A stretch of 33,640 nucleotides of DNA, from positions 1-33,640 of the forward strand of contig JACPCF010000022.1 of the NCBI GenBank assembly GCA_016179965.1. Direction: 5' to 3'. Positions 8,733 to 17,220 of the stretch are shown here, one piece after another. Numbering within the stretch: position 1 is the first letter of the stretch; each line of letters begins with the position of its first letter. The notes under the pieces were generated by a model. It searched no databases. It was not told the DNA's origin and was given only the letters and a program-made list of their open reading frames with translations. This DNA comes from Candidatus Rokuibacteriota bacterium. GTDB taxonomy: Bacteria; Methylomirabilota; Methylomirabilia; Rokubacteriales; CSP1-6. Made by a program: the position numbers and the translations under genes.

Positions 8733-9709
8733 TGCGGGACGTCCTCGCCGCCTTCATTCTGCTCAACGCGGTCGTGCTGATCGTCACGTACCTCACGTAC
8801 GTGGAGCGCAAGTTCGCAGCCCGGATGCAGTCGCGGATCGGGCCCTACCGGGTGGGGCGCCCCCACGGGTGGCTCCAGCCCATCGCCGACGCGATCAAGC
8901 TCGTGATCAAGGAGGACATCATCCCGGCGCTGGCCGACCGGCCCGTCTACAACCTGGCGCCGATCGTCTTCCTGATCCCCTCGCTCCTCATCTTCGCCAC
9001 GATCCCCTTCGCCCCGGGCCTGGGACTCGCGGATCTGAACATCGGCCTCCTGTTTTTCCTGGCCGTTTCCTCCCTCGAGATCGTGGGCCTCTTCATGGGC
9101 GGCTGGGGCTCCAACAACAAGTACGCGCTGCTGTCGGCGATGCGCGGGGTCAACCAGATCATCTCCTACGAGGTGCCGTTCGTCCTGACCGCGCTGATCC
9201 CGGTTCTCCTGGCCGGCTCGCTCCAGCTCTCGGCCATCGTGGAGGCGCAACGGGGGCTCTGGTTCGTGGCCTATCCGGTCCTCGGGCAGCTCGCCTTCAT
9301 CGCCTTCGTCATCGCCACGATCGCCTCGGAGAACCGGGTGCCGTTCGACATCCTCGAGGCCGAGTCGGAGCTCGTGGCCGGCTTCCGCGTGGAGTACAGC
9401 GGGATGAAGTTCGCCCTGATCCAACTGGCGGAGTACACGCACATGTTCGGCGTTTCGTGCCTGGGGGCGCTGCTCTTCCTCGGCGGCTGGCTCGGCCCGG
9501 GGAGCGCCCATCCCGTCGTGGGCGCCGCCTGGTTCCTCCTGAAGGCCCTCTTCATCTTCCTCCTCGTGACGTGGGTGCGCTGGAGCTTCGTCCGGATCCG
9601 GGTGGACCAGATCCTGGGCCTCTCTTGGAAGGTGCTGCTCCCGGCGACGCTGATCCTCCTCATGGCCACCGGGTTCTGGGTGGCGTTGAGAAGTGGCCAT
9701 GTCGCGTAA
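8732..9709 (+). CDS. nuoH: NADH-quinone oxidoreductase subunit H
   Basis: ATG overlaps the nuoD stop; YVERKFAARMQSRIGPYRVGRPHGWLQPIADAIKLVIKEDIIP...ENRVPFDILEAESELVAGFRVEYSGMKFA. Confidence 0.97.
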   Translation: MRDVLAAFILLNAVVLIVTYLTYVERKFAARMQSRIGPYRVGRPHGWLQPIADAIKLVIKEDIIPALADRPVYNLAPIVFLIPSLLIFATIPFAPGLGLADLNIGLLFFLAVSSLEIVGLFMGGWGSNNKYALLSAMRGVNQIISYEVPFVLTALIPVLLAGSLQLSAIVEAQRGLWFVAYPVLGQLAFIAFVIATIASENRVPFDILEAESELVAGFRVEYSGMKFALIQLAEYTHMFGVSCLGALLFLGGWLGPGSAHPVVGAAWFLLKALFIFLLVTWVRWSFVRIRVDQILGLSWKVLLPATLILLMATGFWVALRSGHVA

Positions 9710-10226
9710 CGGGACGGGGTTCTGGGGGGAGACCTGGCAGACGGCCCGCGCCGTGGCGGCGGCCATGACGATCACCCTGAAGAACTTGTTCAGAAAGCCG
9801 GTGACGGTCCACTACCCCGACGTCGTCCGCCCCTATCCCGACCGCCTCCGAGGAATCCTGGCGCTCATCTACGACGAGACGGGGGAGGAGGCCTGCATCG
9901 GGTGCCGGCTCTGCGAGTACGTCTGCCCGCCCCAGGTGATCAAGGTGGAGATGCTCAAGGGGGAGAAGCGCAATTACGCGAAGACCTTCACGCTGGAGCT
10001 CTACGCCTGCGAGTTCTGCGAGCTCTGCGTCCAGGTCTGCCCGACGGACGCCATCATCATGCTGAAGACCTTCGACCTGGCCACCTCGGACCGCCGCGAG
10101 ATGCTCCTCGACAAGGATCGCCTCCACGCTCTGGGGAAGCAGTTCGAGAACTCCTGGGCCACCGGGACCAAGCTGAGGGAGATGCAGGCGCCGCCGAAAA
10201 CGGCAAAGGCGGAGGCCAAGGAGTGA
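9693..10226 (+). CDS. nuoI: NADH-quinone oxidoreductase subunit I (2x 4Fe-4S)
   Basis: CIGCRLCEYVCP and CEFCELCVQVCP motifs; alternative ATG at 9699. Confidence 0.96.
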   Translation: MAMSRNGTGFWGETWQTARAVAAAMTITLKNLFRKPVTVHYPDVVRPYPDRLRGILALIYDETGEEACIGCRLCEYVCPPQVIKVEMLKGEKRNYAKTFTLELYACEFCELCVQVCPTDAIIMLKTFDLATSDRREMLLDKDRLHALGKQFENSWATGTKLREMQAPPKTAKAEAKE

Positions 10227-10717
10227 CCCTCGAGGCGGCGGGCTTCTGGGGGCTGGCCCCGGTGCTCCTGGCCTCCAGTCTCGCCGTCGTCCTTTCCAAG
10301 AACCTTTTCCACTCGGTTCTCTACCTGGCGCTGGCGCTGGTCGCCACCGCCGGCGTGTTCCTCCTCCTCCAGGCCGAATTCCTGGCCGCGGTCCAGGTCC
10401 TCCTCTACGCCGGCGGCGTGATCACGATCGTGGTCTTCGCCATCGTCGTCACGGAGCGGCTCGTGGGGGAGCGGCTGGCCCAGACGAACCGCGGGGTGAT
10501 CAACGGGGGGCTCATCTCCCTGGCGGTGCTGATCTGGATCGTCGTCTTCATTGCCGGGGCTCAACTCCCCCGGACGGCGCCGCCCCCGCCGGGAGACCTG
10601 ACCCAGGCCATCGGGCGGGACCTCCTCACCCGCTTCGTGCTGCCGTTCGAGCTCCTGGCGGTGCTCTTCCTGGCGGGGCTTCTCGGCGCGCTCTTCTTCG
10701 CGCGGAAAGAGGAGTGA
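10223..10717 (+). CDS. nuoJ: NADH-quinone oxidoreductase subunit J
   Basis: GTG start; SKNLFHSVLYLALALVATAGVFLLLQAEFLAAVQVLLYAGGVITIVVFAIVVTER. Confidence 0.95.
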   Translation: MTLEAAGFWGLAPVLLASSLAVVLSKNLFHSVLYLALALVATAGVFLLLQAEFLAAVQVLLYAGGVITIVVFAIVVTERLVGERLAQTNRGVINGGLISLAVLIWIVVFIAGAQLPRTAPPPPGDLTQAIGRDLLTRFVLPFELLAVLFLAGLLGALFFARKEE

Positions 10718-11016
10718 TGGGGCTCCAGCCCTACCTGATCCTGGCGGCCTGCCTCTTCGCGATCGGCCTCTTCGGCGTCCTGACGCGGCGGAACGCCATC
10801 GGGATCCTCCTGGGGATCGAGCTGATGCTCAACGCGGTCAACATCAATCTTGTCGCCTTCGCCCGCTACGCCGCGGATCCGGCGGGGCTGATTTTCACGC
10901 TCTTCACCATTTCCATCACCGTCGCCGAGGTCGCCCTGGGGCTCGCCATCGTCATTCTGATCTTCCGGGTCCGGCTCACGGTGGAGGCCGACCATCTGGA
11001 TCTGTTAAAAGGTTGA
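10714..11016 (+). CDS. nuoK: NADH-quinone oxidoreductase subunit K
   Basis: LFAIGLFGVLTRRNAIGILLGIELMLNAVNINLVAFARY...VAEVALGLAIVILIFR. Confidence 0.97.
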   Translation: MMGLQPYLILAACLFAIGLFGVLTRRNAIGILLGIELMLNAVNINLVAFARYAADPAGLIFTLFTISITVAEVALGLAIVILIFRVRLTVEADHLDLLKG

Positions 11017-11040
11017 TTTCACTGGGCTGATCTACTCCCC

Positions 11041-12864
11041 ATGATCAACGCCGGCACGCTGGCCCTGGCGGCCCTGGGGCTGCCCTTTGGCTCGTTCGTC
11101 CTCCTCGCGGTGATTCCGCCGCTCCGGCGCGCCGGCCGGGCTGCAGGAGCGCTGAGCATTGCCGCCACCGGCGGCTCACTCCTGGCCTCGCTGATCCTCT
11201 GGCGAGGTCTCCCTGGTCAGCCGGTCGAGCTCCAGTGGAGCTGGCTCCCGGCCGAGAGCGGCCCCATGGCCAGCGTTGGCGTCCTCGTGGACCCCCTGGC
11301 GGCAAAGATGCTCGTCCTGGTGGCGCTGGTCTCGTTCCTCGTCCAGCTCTACTCGCTGGGATATCTGGAGCAGGAGACGGCCCCCGCGCTCGGGCGCTAC
11401 TTCGCCTACCACTCGCTCTTCGCCTTCTCGATGATCGGCCTGGTGCTCGCCTCGAACTTCCTCCAGATGTTCATCTTCTGGGAGCTGGTGGGGCTCTGCT
11501 CCTACCTCCTGATCGGCTTCTGGTACGACAAGCCCGAGGCGGCGCGCGCGGCCGTGAAGGCGTTCTGGGTGACGAAAGCGGGGGACCTCGGGTTCATCAT
11601 CGGGATCGTGCTGCTCTGGGGGCAGGCGGGGACCTTCAACTTTATCGAGCTGTTCGCGATGGCCTCGGGCAAGACGCTTCCGGCGGCGGGGCTCGGCCTC
11701 ATCATGTTCCTCATTTATCTGGGCGCGGTCGGCAAGAGTGCTCAGTTCCCCCTCCACGTCTGGCTCCCCGACGCCATGGAGGGCCCGACGCCGGTCTCGG
11801 CCCTGATCCACGCGGCCACGATGGTGGCGGCCGGCGTGTACCTGGTCAGCCGCGTCTATCCGCTCTTCCTGCTGACCCCCGACGTCCTCGCGCTGATCGC
11901 CTGGGTGGGGGCCTTTACCGCGCTCCTGGCCGCCACGTTGGGGCTCGTCCAGGCCGACATCAAACGCGTGCTGGCCTATTCCACCGTCTCGCAGTTGGGC
12001 TACATGATGGCGGCCCTCGGCGCCGGCGCGGCGGCGGCGGGCTTCTTCCACCTCCTGACCCACGGCCTCTTCAAGGCGCTCCTCTTCCTGGGCGCCGGTG
12101 CGGTGATCCACGCCGTGGGGACCAACGACATCTGGCAGATGGGGCGCCTCGGGCGGGCGATGCCGCAGACCGCGATCGTGTTTCTCGTGGGGACGCTGGC
12201 CCTGGCGGGCATCTGGCCGCTGGCCGGGTTTTTCTCCAAGGACGCCGTCCTCGCCGGCGTCTGGGAGGGCGGGCTTACGGTGCCGTTCCTCATGCTGGCC
12301 GTGACGGTCTTCCTCACGGCCTTCTACATGTTCCGGGTCGTTTTCGTCGTCTTCTTCGGGAGCGGCCACGCCGAGGGCCACCCCCACGACGCGCCGCTCG
12401 TCATGACCGTGCCGCTCTGGATCCTCGCGATTCTCACCGTGGGGGCGGGAATCCGGCTCGCCGTCGGCGGAGATGAGGGAGCCCACAGCCCCGGCTGGGT
12501 GCCCTGGCTGTCTTCAGCCCTGGCCGTGGCGGGGATCGCGGGGGCGTGGCTCACCTACCAGAGAGGCACGGTGAGCGCCGACGCTCTGGTGCGGGCGTTC
12601 CGGCCACTCTATTTCGCCGCCGTCAAGAAGTTCTGGCTGGACGACCTCTACGGCGCGATCTACCGCGGCGTCTTCCTCGGCGTCTCGTGGGGCGTGGGGT
12701 GGGTGGACCGCTACCTGGTGGACGGCGTGGTGAATCTGGCGAGCGCCTGGACCCTCCGCTGGGGCGACCGCTTGAGACAGATCCAGACAGGGCGGGCGCA
12801 GGACTACCTCTACGGCGTCGCCCTCGGCCTCCTCCTCGTGATCGTCTGGAGCTACTGGCGCTGA
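11041..12864 (+). CDS. nuoL: NADH-quinone oxidoreductase subunit L
   Basis: FFAYHSLFAFSMIGLVLASNFLQMFIFWELVGLCSYLLIGFWY...GKSAQFPLHVWLPDAMEGPTPVSALIHAATMVAAGVYL. Confidence 0.97.
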   Translation: MINAGTLALAALGLPFGSFVLLAVIPPLRRAGRAAGALSIAATGGSLLASLILWRGLPGQPVELQWSWLPAESGPMASVGVLVDPLAAKMLVLVALVSFLVQLYSLGYLEQETAPALGRYFAYHSLFAFSMIGLVLASNFLQMFIFWELVGLCSYLLIGFWYDKPEAARAAVKAFWVTKAGDLGFIIGIVLLWGQAGTFNFIELFAMASGKTLPAAGLGLIMFLIYLGAVGKSAQFPLHVWLPDAMEGPTPVSALIHAATMVAAGVYLVSRVYPLFLLTPDVLALIAWVGAFTALLAATLGLVQADIKRVLAYSTVSQLGYMMAALGAGAAAAGFFHLLTHGLFKALLFLGAGAVIHAVGTNDIWQMGRLGRAMPQTAIVFLVGTLALAGIWPLAGFFSKDAVLAGVWEGGLTVPFLMLAVTVFLTAFYMFRVVFVVFFGSGHAEGHPHDAPLVMTVPLWILAILTVGAGIRLAVGGDEGAHSPGWVPWLSSALAVAGIAGAWLTYQRGTVSADALVRAFRPLYFAAVKKFWLDDLYGAIYRGVFLGVSWGVGWVDRYLVDGVVNLASAWTLRWGDRLRQIQTGRAQDYLYGVALGLLLVIVWSYWR

Positions 12865-14408
12865 TGGGCTGCAACGGGATTCCCCTCCTCACGCTGATCA
12901 CCTGGGCGCCCTTCCTGGGAGCCGTGCTCATCATGTTCACCGCCCGTCATCATCCCCTGGCCGTGCGGTTGATCGCGGCGGTGACCACCGGCATCTCGCT
13001 CGTGCTGTCGGTGGTGGTCTATCTTGGGTACGACACCGACGCGGCGGGGTTTCAGTGCTACGAGAAGATCCCGCTGGTGCCCGCGCTCGGGATTTCCTAC
13101 GAGGTGGGCGCCGACGGGATCAGCCTCATCCTGGTGCTCCTCACGGCCATCATCATCTTCTCCGGCGTCTTCGCCTCGTGGACCATCCAGACGCGGAGCC
13201 AGGAGTTCTACGCGCTCCTGCTGGTCCTCGTGACGGGCGTCTTCGGCGTCTTCGTCTCGCTCGACCTCTTCGTCTTCTTCCTCTTCTACGAGCTCGCGGT
13301 CCTGCCCATGTACCTCCTGATCGGGATCTGGGGGACGTCGGCCCAGATCCGGCCGCGGGGGATCTTCGCGTGGGCGATGCGGGAGACGGGGGTCGGGTCC
13401 AAGGAGTACGCCGCGATGAAGCTGACCCTCTACCTGCTGCTCGGGTCGGCCTTTATCCTGGTGGGGATCCTCGCCCTCTACATGGCCGCGGGCGGCTCCT
13501 CCTTCTCCTTCCTCGAGCTGGAGGGCGCCGCCTTCGACCCGGTGCTCCAGCGGTGGGTGTTCCTGCTCTTCTACGTGGGGTTCGGGGTCCTGGCGGGGAT
13601 CTGGCCGCTCCACACCTGGTCCCCCGACGGCCACGCCTCGGCTCCCACCGCCGTCTCCATGCTTCACGCCGGCGTGCTGATGAAGCTGGGCGCCTACGGC
13701 GTGGTGAGGATGGGGATGGGGCTGCTGCCCGAGGGGACGCACGACTGGGTGCCGCTCGTGGGCACGATCGCGACCATCAACATCGTCTACGGCGCGCTCT
13801 CGGCCATGGCCCAGACCGACCTCAAGTACGTGATCGCCTACTCGTCGGTCTCGCACATGGGGATCGTGATGCTGGGGGCCGCGACGCTGACCGAGGCCGG
13901 GCTGAACGGCTCGGTTTTCCAGATGTTCGCCCACGGGATCATGACCGGCCTCTTCTTCGCGCTCGTCGGCCTGGTCTATGAAAAGGCGCACTCGCGGGAG
14001 ATCTCCAAGATGGGCGGCTTCGGCCGCATGATGCCGGGGATCGCCACGGCGTTCACCCTCGGAGGCCTGTCGTCGCTGGGGCTGCCCGCGACGGCGGGGT
14101 TCGTGGCCGAGTTCCTCACGTTCCTGGGCGCCTGGCGCTCGGCCCACGCCTGGTGGCTCTTCCCCGCGGTGGCCGGGACGTTCCTCACGGCCATCTACGT
14201 CCTCCGCGTGGTGAAGCAGATCTTCTGGGGTCCCGCCCCGGCCCACGGCGAGTTCCATGATCTCCCCGACGCTCGCGGGCCCGAGTGGGTGGCGCTGGTG
14301 CTCCTCATGTTCGTGATCGTCCTCTTCGGCATGGTGCCGGCAATCGCCATCGGCCCCATCGATACTGCCACGGTCCCGTTGCTGACCCGGCTGGGGATCC
14401 GCCCATGA
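12864..14408 (+). CDS. nuoM: NADH-quinone oxidoreductase subunit M
   Basis: YEVGADGISLILVLLTAII...FFLFYELAVLPMYLLIGIWG...HTWSPDGHASAPTAVSMLHAGVLMKLGAYG; ATG overlaps the nuoL stop. Confidence 0.96.
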   Translation: MGCNGIPLLTLITWAPFLGAVLIMFTARHHPLAVRLIAAVTTGISLVLSVVVYLGYDTDAAGFQCYEKIPLVPALGISYEVGADGISLILVLLTAIIIFSGVFASWTIQTRSQEFYALLLVLVTGVFGVFVSLDLFVFFLFYELAVLPMYLLIGIWGTSAQIRPRGIFAWAMRETGVGSKEYAAMKLTLYLLLGSAFILVGILALYMAAGGSSFSFLELEGAAFDPVLQRWVFLLFYVGFGVLAGIWPLHTWSPDGHASAPTAVSMLHAGVLMKLGAYGVVRMGMGLLPEGTHDWVPLVGTIATINIVYGALSAMAQTDLKYVIAYSSVSHMGIVMLGAATLTEAGLNGSVFQMFAHGIMTGLFFALVGLVYEKAHSREISKMGGFGRMMPGIATAFTLGGLSSLGLPATAGFVAEFLTFLGAWRSAHAWWLFPAVAGTFLTAIYVLRVVKQIFWGPAPAHGEFHDLPDARGPEWVALVLLMFVIVLFGMVPAIAIGPIDTATVPLLTRLGIRP

Positions 14409-15817
14409 GTGCGCTGGCCCTCGAGATCGGGCTGGGGCTCCTGATGCTGGGCGTCTTCGCGGTGGGCCTGGTCGCCCGCGGCGACGCTCGCCGAATCGCC
14501 GGGCTGCTCTCGGCCGTCGGCGTGCTTGCCCTGACCGTCGGCTCGTTCTTCCTCGAGCCTCTGCCCGCCGGGACCCGCGCTGCCTTCGTCCTGGACGGCC
14601 TCGCGCTCTTCGCCAAGCAGCTCTTCCTCGTGGCGACTTTCATCGGGATCCTCGGCTCGCTGTCGCTCCCGGACCCCGCGTTCCGCCGTCGGGCGCCGGA
14701 GTACTACCTACTGCTCCTGGCCTCGCTCCTCGGGATGCTCGTCCTGGCGGGAGCGCGGGAGCTGATCCTGCTCTTCGTGGCCTTCGAGCTGATGTCCATC
14801 CCGCTCTATATTCTTTCGGGCTTCTTGAAGCGAGAGGATGTCGCCGTGGAGGCAGCGCTGAAGTTCTTCCTCGTCGGGACCGTCTCGTCGGCCATCCTGG
14901 CCTACGGGCTCTCCTTCGTCTACGGCGCGAGCGGGACCACCGACCTGGCCGGCGTGGCGCGGGCCCTGGCGGTGCCCGGCCCGCTTCTCATCCTCGGCAT
15001 GCTGCTCGTGCTGGGCGGCTTCGGGTTCAAGATCGCCGCCTTTCCGTTCCACATGTGGGTGCCCGACACCTACGAGGCCGCCAGCACGCCCTTCGTGGCC
15101 TGGCTCTCGGTGGCGCCGAAGGCCGCGGGGTTCGTGGCGCTCTTCCGCGTCTACCTCGAGGGAGTGGGGGACACCGTCGCGCTCTGGGTGCCGGTCGTGG
15201 CCGGGCTCGCGGCGATCACGATGGTGGCCGGGAACCTGATGGCCCTGCCCCAGCAGAACAGCAAGCGCCTCCTGGCCTACTCGGGGATCGCCCACATCGG
15301 CTACATGCTGGTCGGCCTCGCCGCCGTGTCGGCGTCGGGAACGGCCATGGTGCTCTTCTACCTGGTGGCGTACGTCTTCGGGAACATGGGCGCGTTCCTG
15401 GTGGTCGAGAGCGTGGCCCAGGCGGAGGGCGGCTCGGCGCACCTGGATGCGCTCCGCGGCCTGGCGCAGCGCTCACCGCTCCTGGCGCTGGCCATGCTGC
15501 TCTGCCTCCTGTCGCTCGGGGGAATTCCCTTCGTGGCCGGCTTCTGGGCCAAGCTCTACGTCTTCTGGGCCGCCGCCCAGGCCGGACTCTACTGGCTCGT
15601 GCTTGTGGGGGCTGTCCTCACGGTGGTGGCGCTCTTCTATTACCTGATCCTGGCCCGGCGCATGTACATCGAAGCGCCTCAGCGGCCCGGCCGGATTCCC
15701 GTGTCGCCGCCTCTCGCGCTGGCCATCCTCATCTGCGCCCTGGGCGTCGTGGGCCTCGGCGTCTATCCGAAGCCGCTGGTGGAGCTGGCGCTCCGCGTCG
15801 CCAACGGCCTGTTCTGA
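14405..15817 (+). CDS. nuoN: NADH-quinone oxidoreductase subunit N
   Basis: LILLFVAFELMSIPLYILSGFLKREDVAVEAALKFFLVGTVSSAILAYGLSFVYG...FKIAAFPFHMWVPDTYEAASTPFVAWLSVAPKAAGF. Confidence 0.96.
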   Translation: MSALALEIGLGLLMLGVFAVGLVARGDARRIAGLLSAVGVLALTVGSFFLEPLPAGTRAAFVLDGLALFAKQLFLVATFIGILGSLSLPDPAFRRRAPEYYLLLLASLLGMLVLAGARELILLFVAFELMSIPLYILSGFLKREDVAVEAALKFFLVGTVSSAILAYGLSFVYGASGTTDLAGVARALAVPGPLLILGMLLVLGGFGFKIAAFPFHMWVPDTYEAASTPFVAWLSVAPKAAGFVALFRVYLEGVGDTVALWVPVVAGLAAITMVAGNLMALPQQNSKRLLAYSGIAHIGYMLVGLAAVSASGTAMVLFYLVAYVFGNMGAFLVVESVAQAEGGSAHLDALRGLAQRSPLLALAMLLCLLSLGGIPFVAGFWAKLYVFWAAAQAGLYWLVLVGAVLTVVALFYYLILARRMYIEAPQRPGRIPVSPPLALAILICALGVVGLGVYPKPLVELALRVANGLF

Positions 15818-15890
15818 GAGGTCGTGCGTCACCGAAGGGCGCGCTCCTGGTTCCGCAAGCACTTGAAATCATAAGGGAAGAATCCACTCC

Positions 15891-15919
15891 TTGACGGTGC
15901 TCATCTAATGGGTTAGATT
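15891..15919 (+). promoter_or_regulatory. sigma70-like promoter for tetR operon
   Basis: TTGACG (15891-15896), 17-bp spacer, TAGATT (15914-15919). Confidence 0.6.
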
Positions 15920-15921
15920 AT

Positions 15922-15939
15922 GTACCGACCGGTTGGTAC
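15922..15939. promoter_or_regulatory. TetR-type operator palindrome
   Basis: GTACCGACCGGTTGGTAC: 18-bp inverted repeat with one mismatched pair, on the predicted transcription start and 6 bp from the TetR start codon. Confidence 0.7.
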
Positions 15940-15945
15940 AGAGCT

Positions 15946-16566
15946 ATGACGACTGCTGCCAAGACTGATAAACCCGCCCGGGAGCAGATCCTGGACGCCG
16001 CCACGCGGCTGATGCACGTGAGCGGCTACCGCGGGACCTCGCTGGACGATGTCCTGAAGGAGAGCGGGGTCGGCAAGGGCAACTTCTACTACTACTTCAA
16101 GAGCAAGGAGGAGCTCGGCTACGCGATTCTGGACCGGATCGTCCAGGGGTTCCTGGAACGGACCCTCGCGCCGAGCTTTGCCGACCCGAGCCACGCGCCG
16201 CTGGAAAAGATCCAGCGCTTCTTTGATTCCATCCTTGAGAGCCAGCGGCAGCGGAACTGCGTGGGTGGATGTTTCATGGGGAATCTAGCCTCCGAGCTCT
16301 CCGACGTGCACGAGGGGTTTCGCCGGCGCTTGACCGACGTCTTCACCCGCTGGCGCGAGAAGTTCACCGAGGCGTTGACGCACGCCCAGGCCGACGGAAC
16401 CCTTACCGCGGCGTGCGATCCGGCGCGGCTCGCCCATTTCCTCGTCGCGTCCCTCGAAGGCGCGATCTTGATGACCAAGGTCACGAAGGAAATCCAGGTG
16501 ATGGAAACGTGCGTGGGGGAGCTCAAAGCGCACCTGGCGCTCTACGCGACGGGAGCGCAGTCGTGA
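15946..16566 (+). CDS. TetR/AcrR family transcriptional regulator
   Basis: AREQILDAATRLMHVSGYRGTSLDDVLKESGVGKGNFYYYFKSKEELGYAILD: TetR_N HTH. Confidence 0.95.
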   Translation: MTTAAKTDKPAREQILDAATRLMHVSGYRGTSLDDVLKESGVGKGNFYYYFKSKEELGYAILDRIVQGFLERTLAPSFADPSHAPLEKIQRFFDSILESQRQRNCVGGCFMGNLASELSDVHEGFRRRLTDVFTRWREKFTEALTHAQADGTLTAACDPARLAHFLVASLEGAILMTKVTKEIQVMETCVGELKAHLALYATGAQS

Positions 16567-17213
16567 CCCCCCAGACGCTGGAGGCTCGCGCAATGGCCCG
16601 GCGGGCTCTTCGGGAAGGGACCAAGCGCGACCGCGACGAGGCCCTGGTGCGCCGACTCAGGCGCGAGGAGCCCGGCGCGGCCGAATCGCTCGTGAGGGAG
16701 TACGGGGACCGGGTCTACCGGCTCGCGTTTCGAATCACGGGCAACCAGGAGGACGCCGAGGAGGTGGCCCAGGACGCGCTCTGGACGGCGGCCCGGAAGA
16801 TCGGGACGTTCAAGGGCGAATCGGCGTTCGGAAGCTGGCTCTACCGGATCACGGCGAACACCGCCTACCAGAAGCTCCGGGGGCGGCGCGGCCGGGACCA
16901 CGCCGAAATCTCCTGGGACGCGCTGCTGCCGCACTTCGATCAGAACGGCCAGCACGCCGAGCCCGTGGAGGACTGGTCCGGGAAGGTGGGGGAGCCGATC
17001 CTCAACCGCGAGCTCCGCGATGTCCTGAGCGCCGCCGTGGACGCCCTGCCTCCCGACTACCGCACGGCGTTTCTCCTCCACGACGTGGAGGGGATGCCGA
17101 ATCGGGAGATCGCCCGGTCCCTCGGCATCAGCCTCCCCGCGGTGAAGTCCCGCGTCCACCGGTCGCGGCTCTTCCTCCGCCAGCGGCTGGGGCGCTACCT
17201 AGCCGTGGCCTAA
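16563..17213 (+). CDS. ECF-type RNA polymerase sigma factor
   Basis: LVREYGDRVYRLAFRITGNQEDAEEVAQDALWTAARKIGTFKGESAFGSWLYRITANTAYQKLR...LPPDYRTAFLLHDVEGMPNREIARSLGISLPAVKSRVHRSRLFLRQRL. GTG start overlaps the tetR stop. Confidence 0.93.
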   Translation: MTPQTLEARAMARRALREGTKRDRDEALVRRLRREEPGAAESLVREYGDRVYRLAFRITGNQEDAEEVAQDALWTAARKIGTFKGESAFGSWLYRITANTAYQKLRGRRGRDHAEISWDALLPHFDQNGQHAEPVEDWSGKVGEPILNRELRDVLSAAVDALPPDYRTAFLLHDVEGMPNREIARSLGISLPAVKSRVHRSRLFLRQRLGRYLAVA

Positions 17214-17220
17214 CGGATCC

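Noticed and set aside
11176-14258. Large - strand ORFs (436 aa at 11176-12486, 468 aa at 12852-14258)
   Set aside because: Antisense to nuoL/nuoM, with very Asp/Glu/His/Arg-rich nonsense-like translations caused by codon bias.
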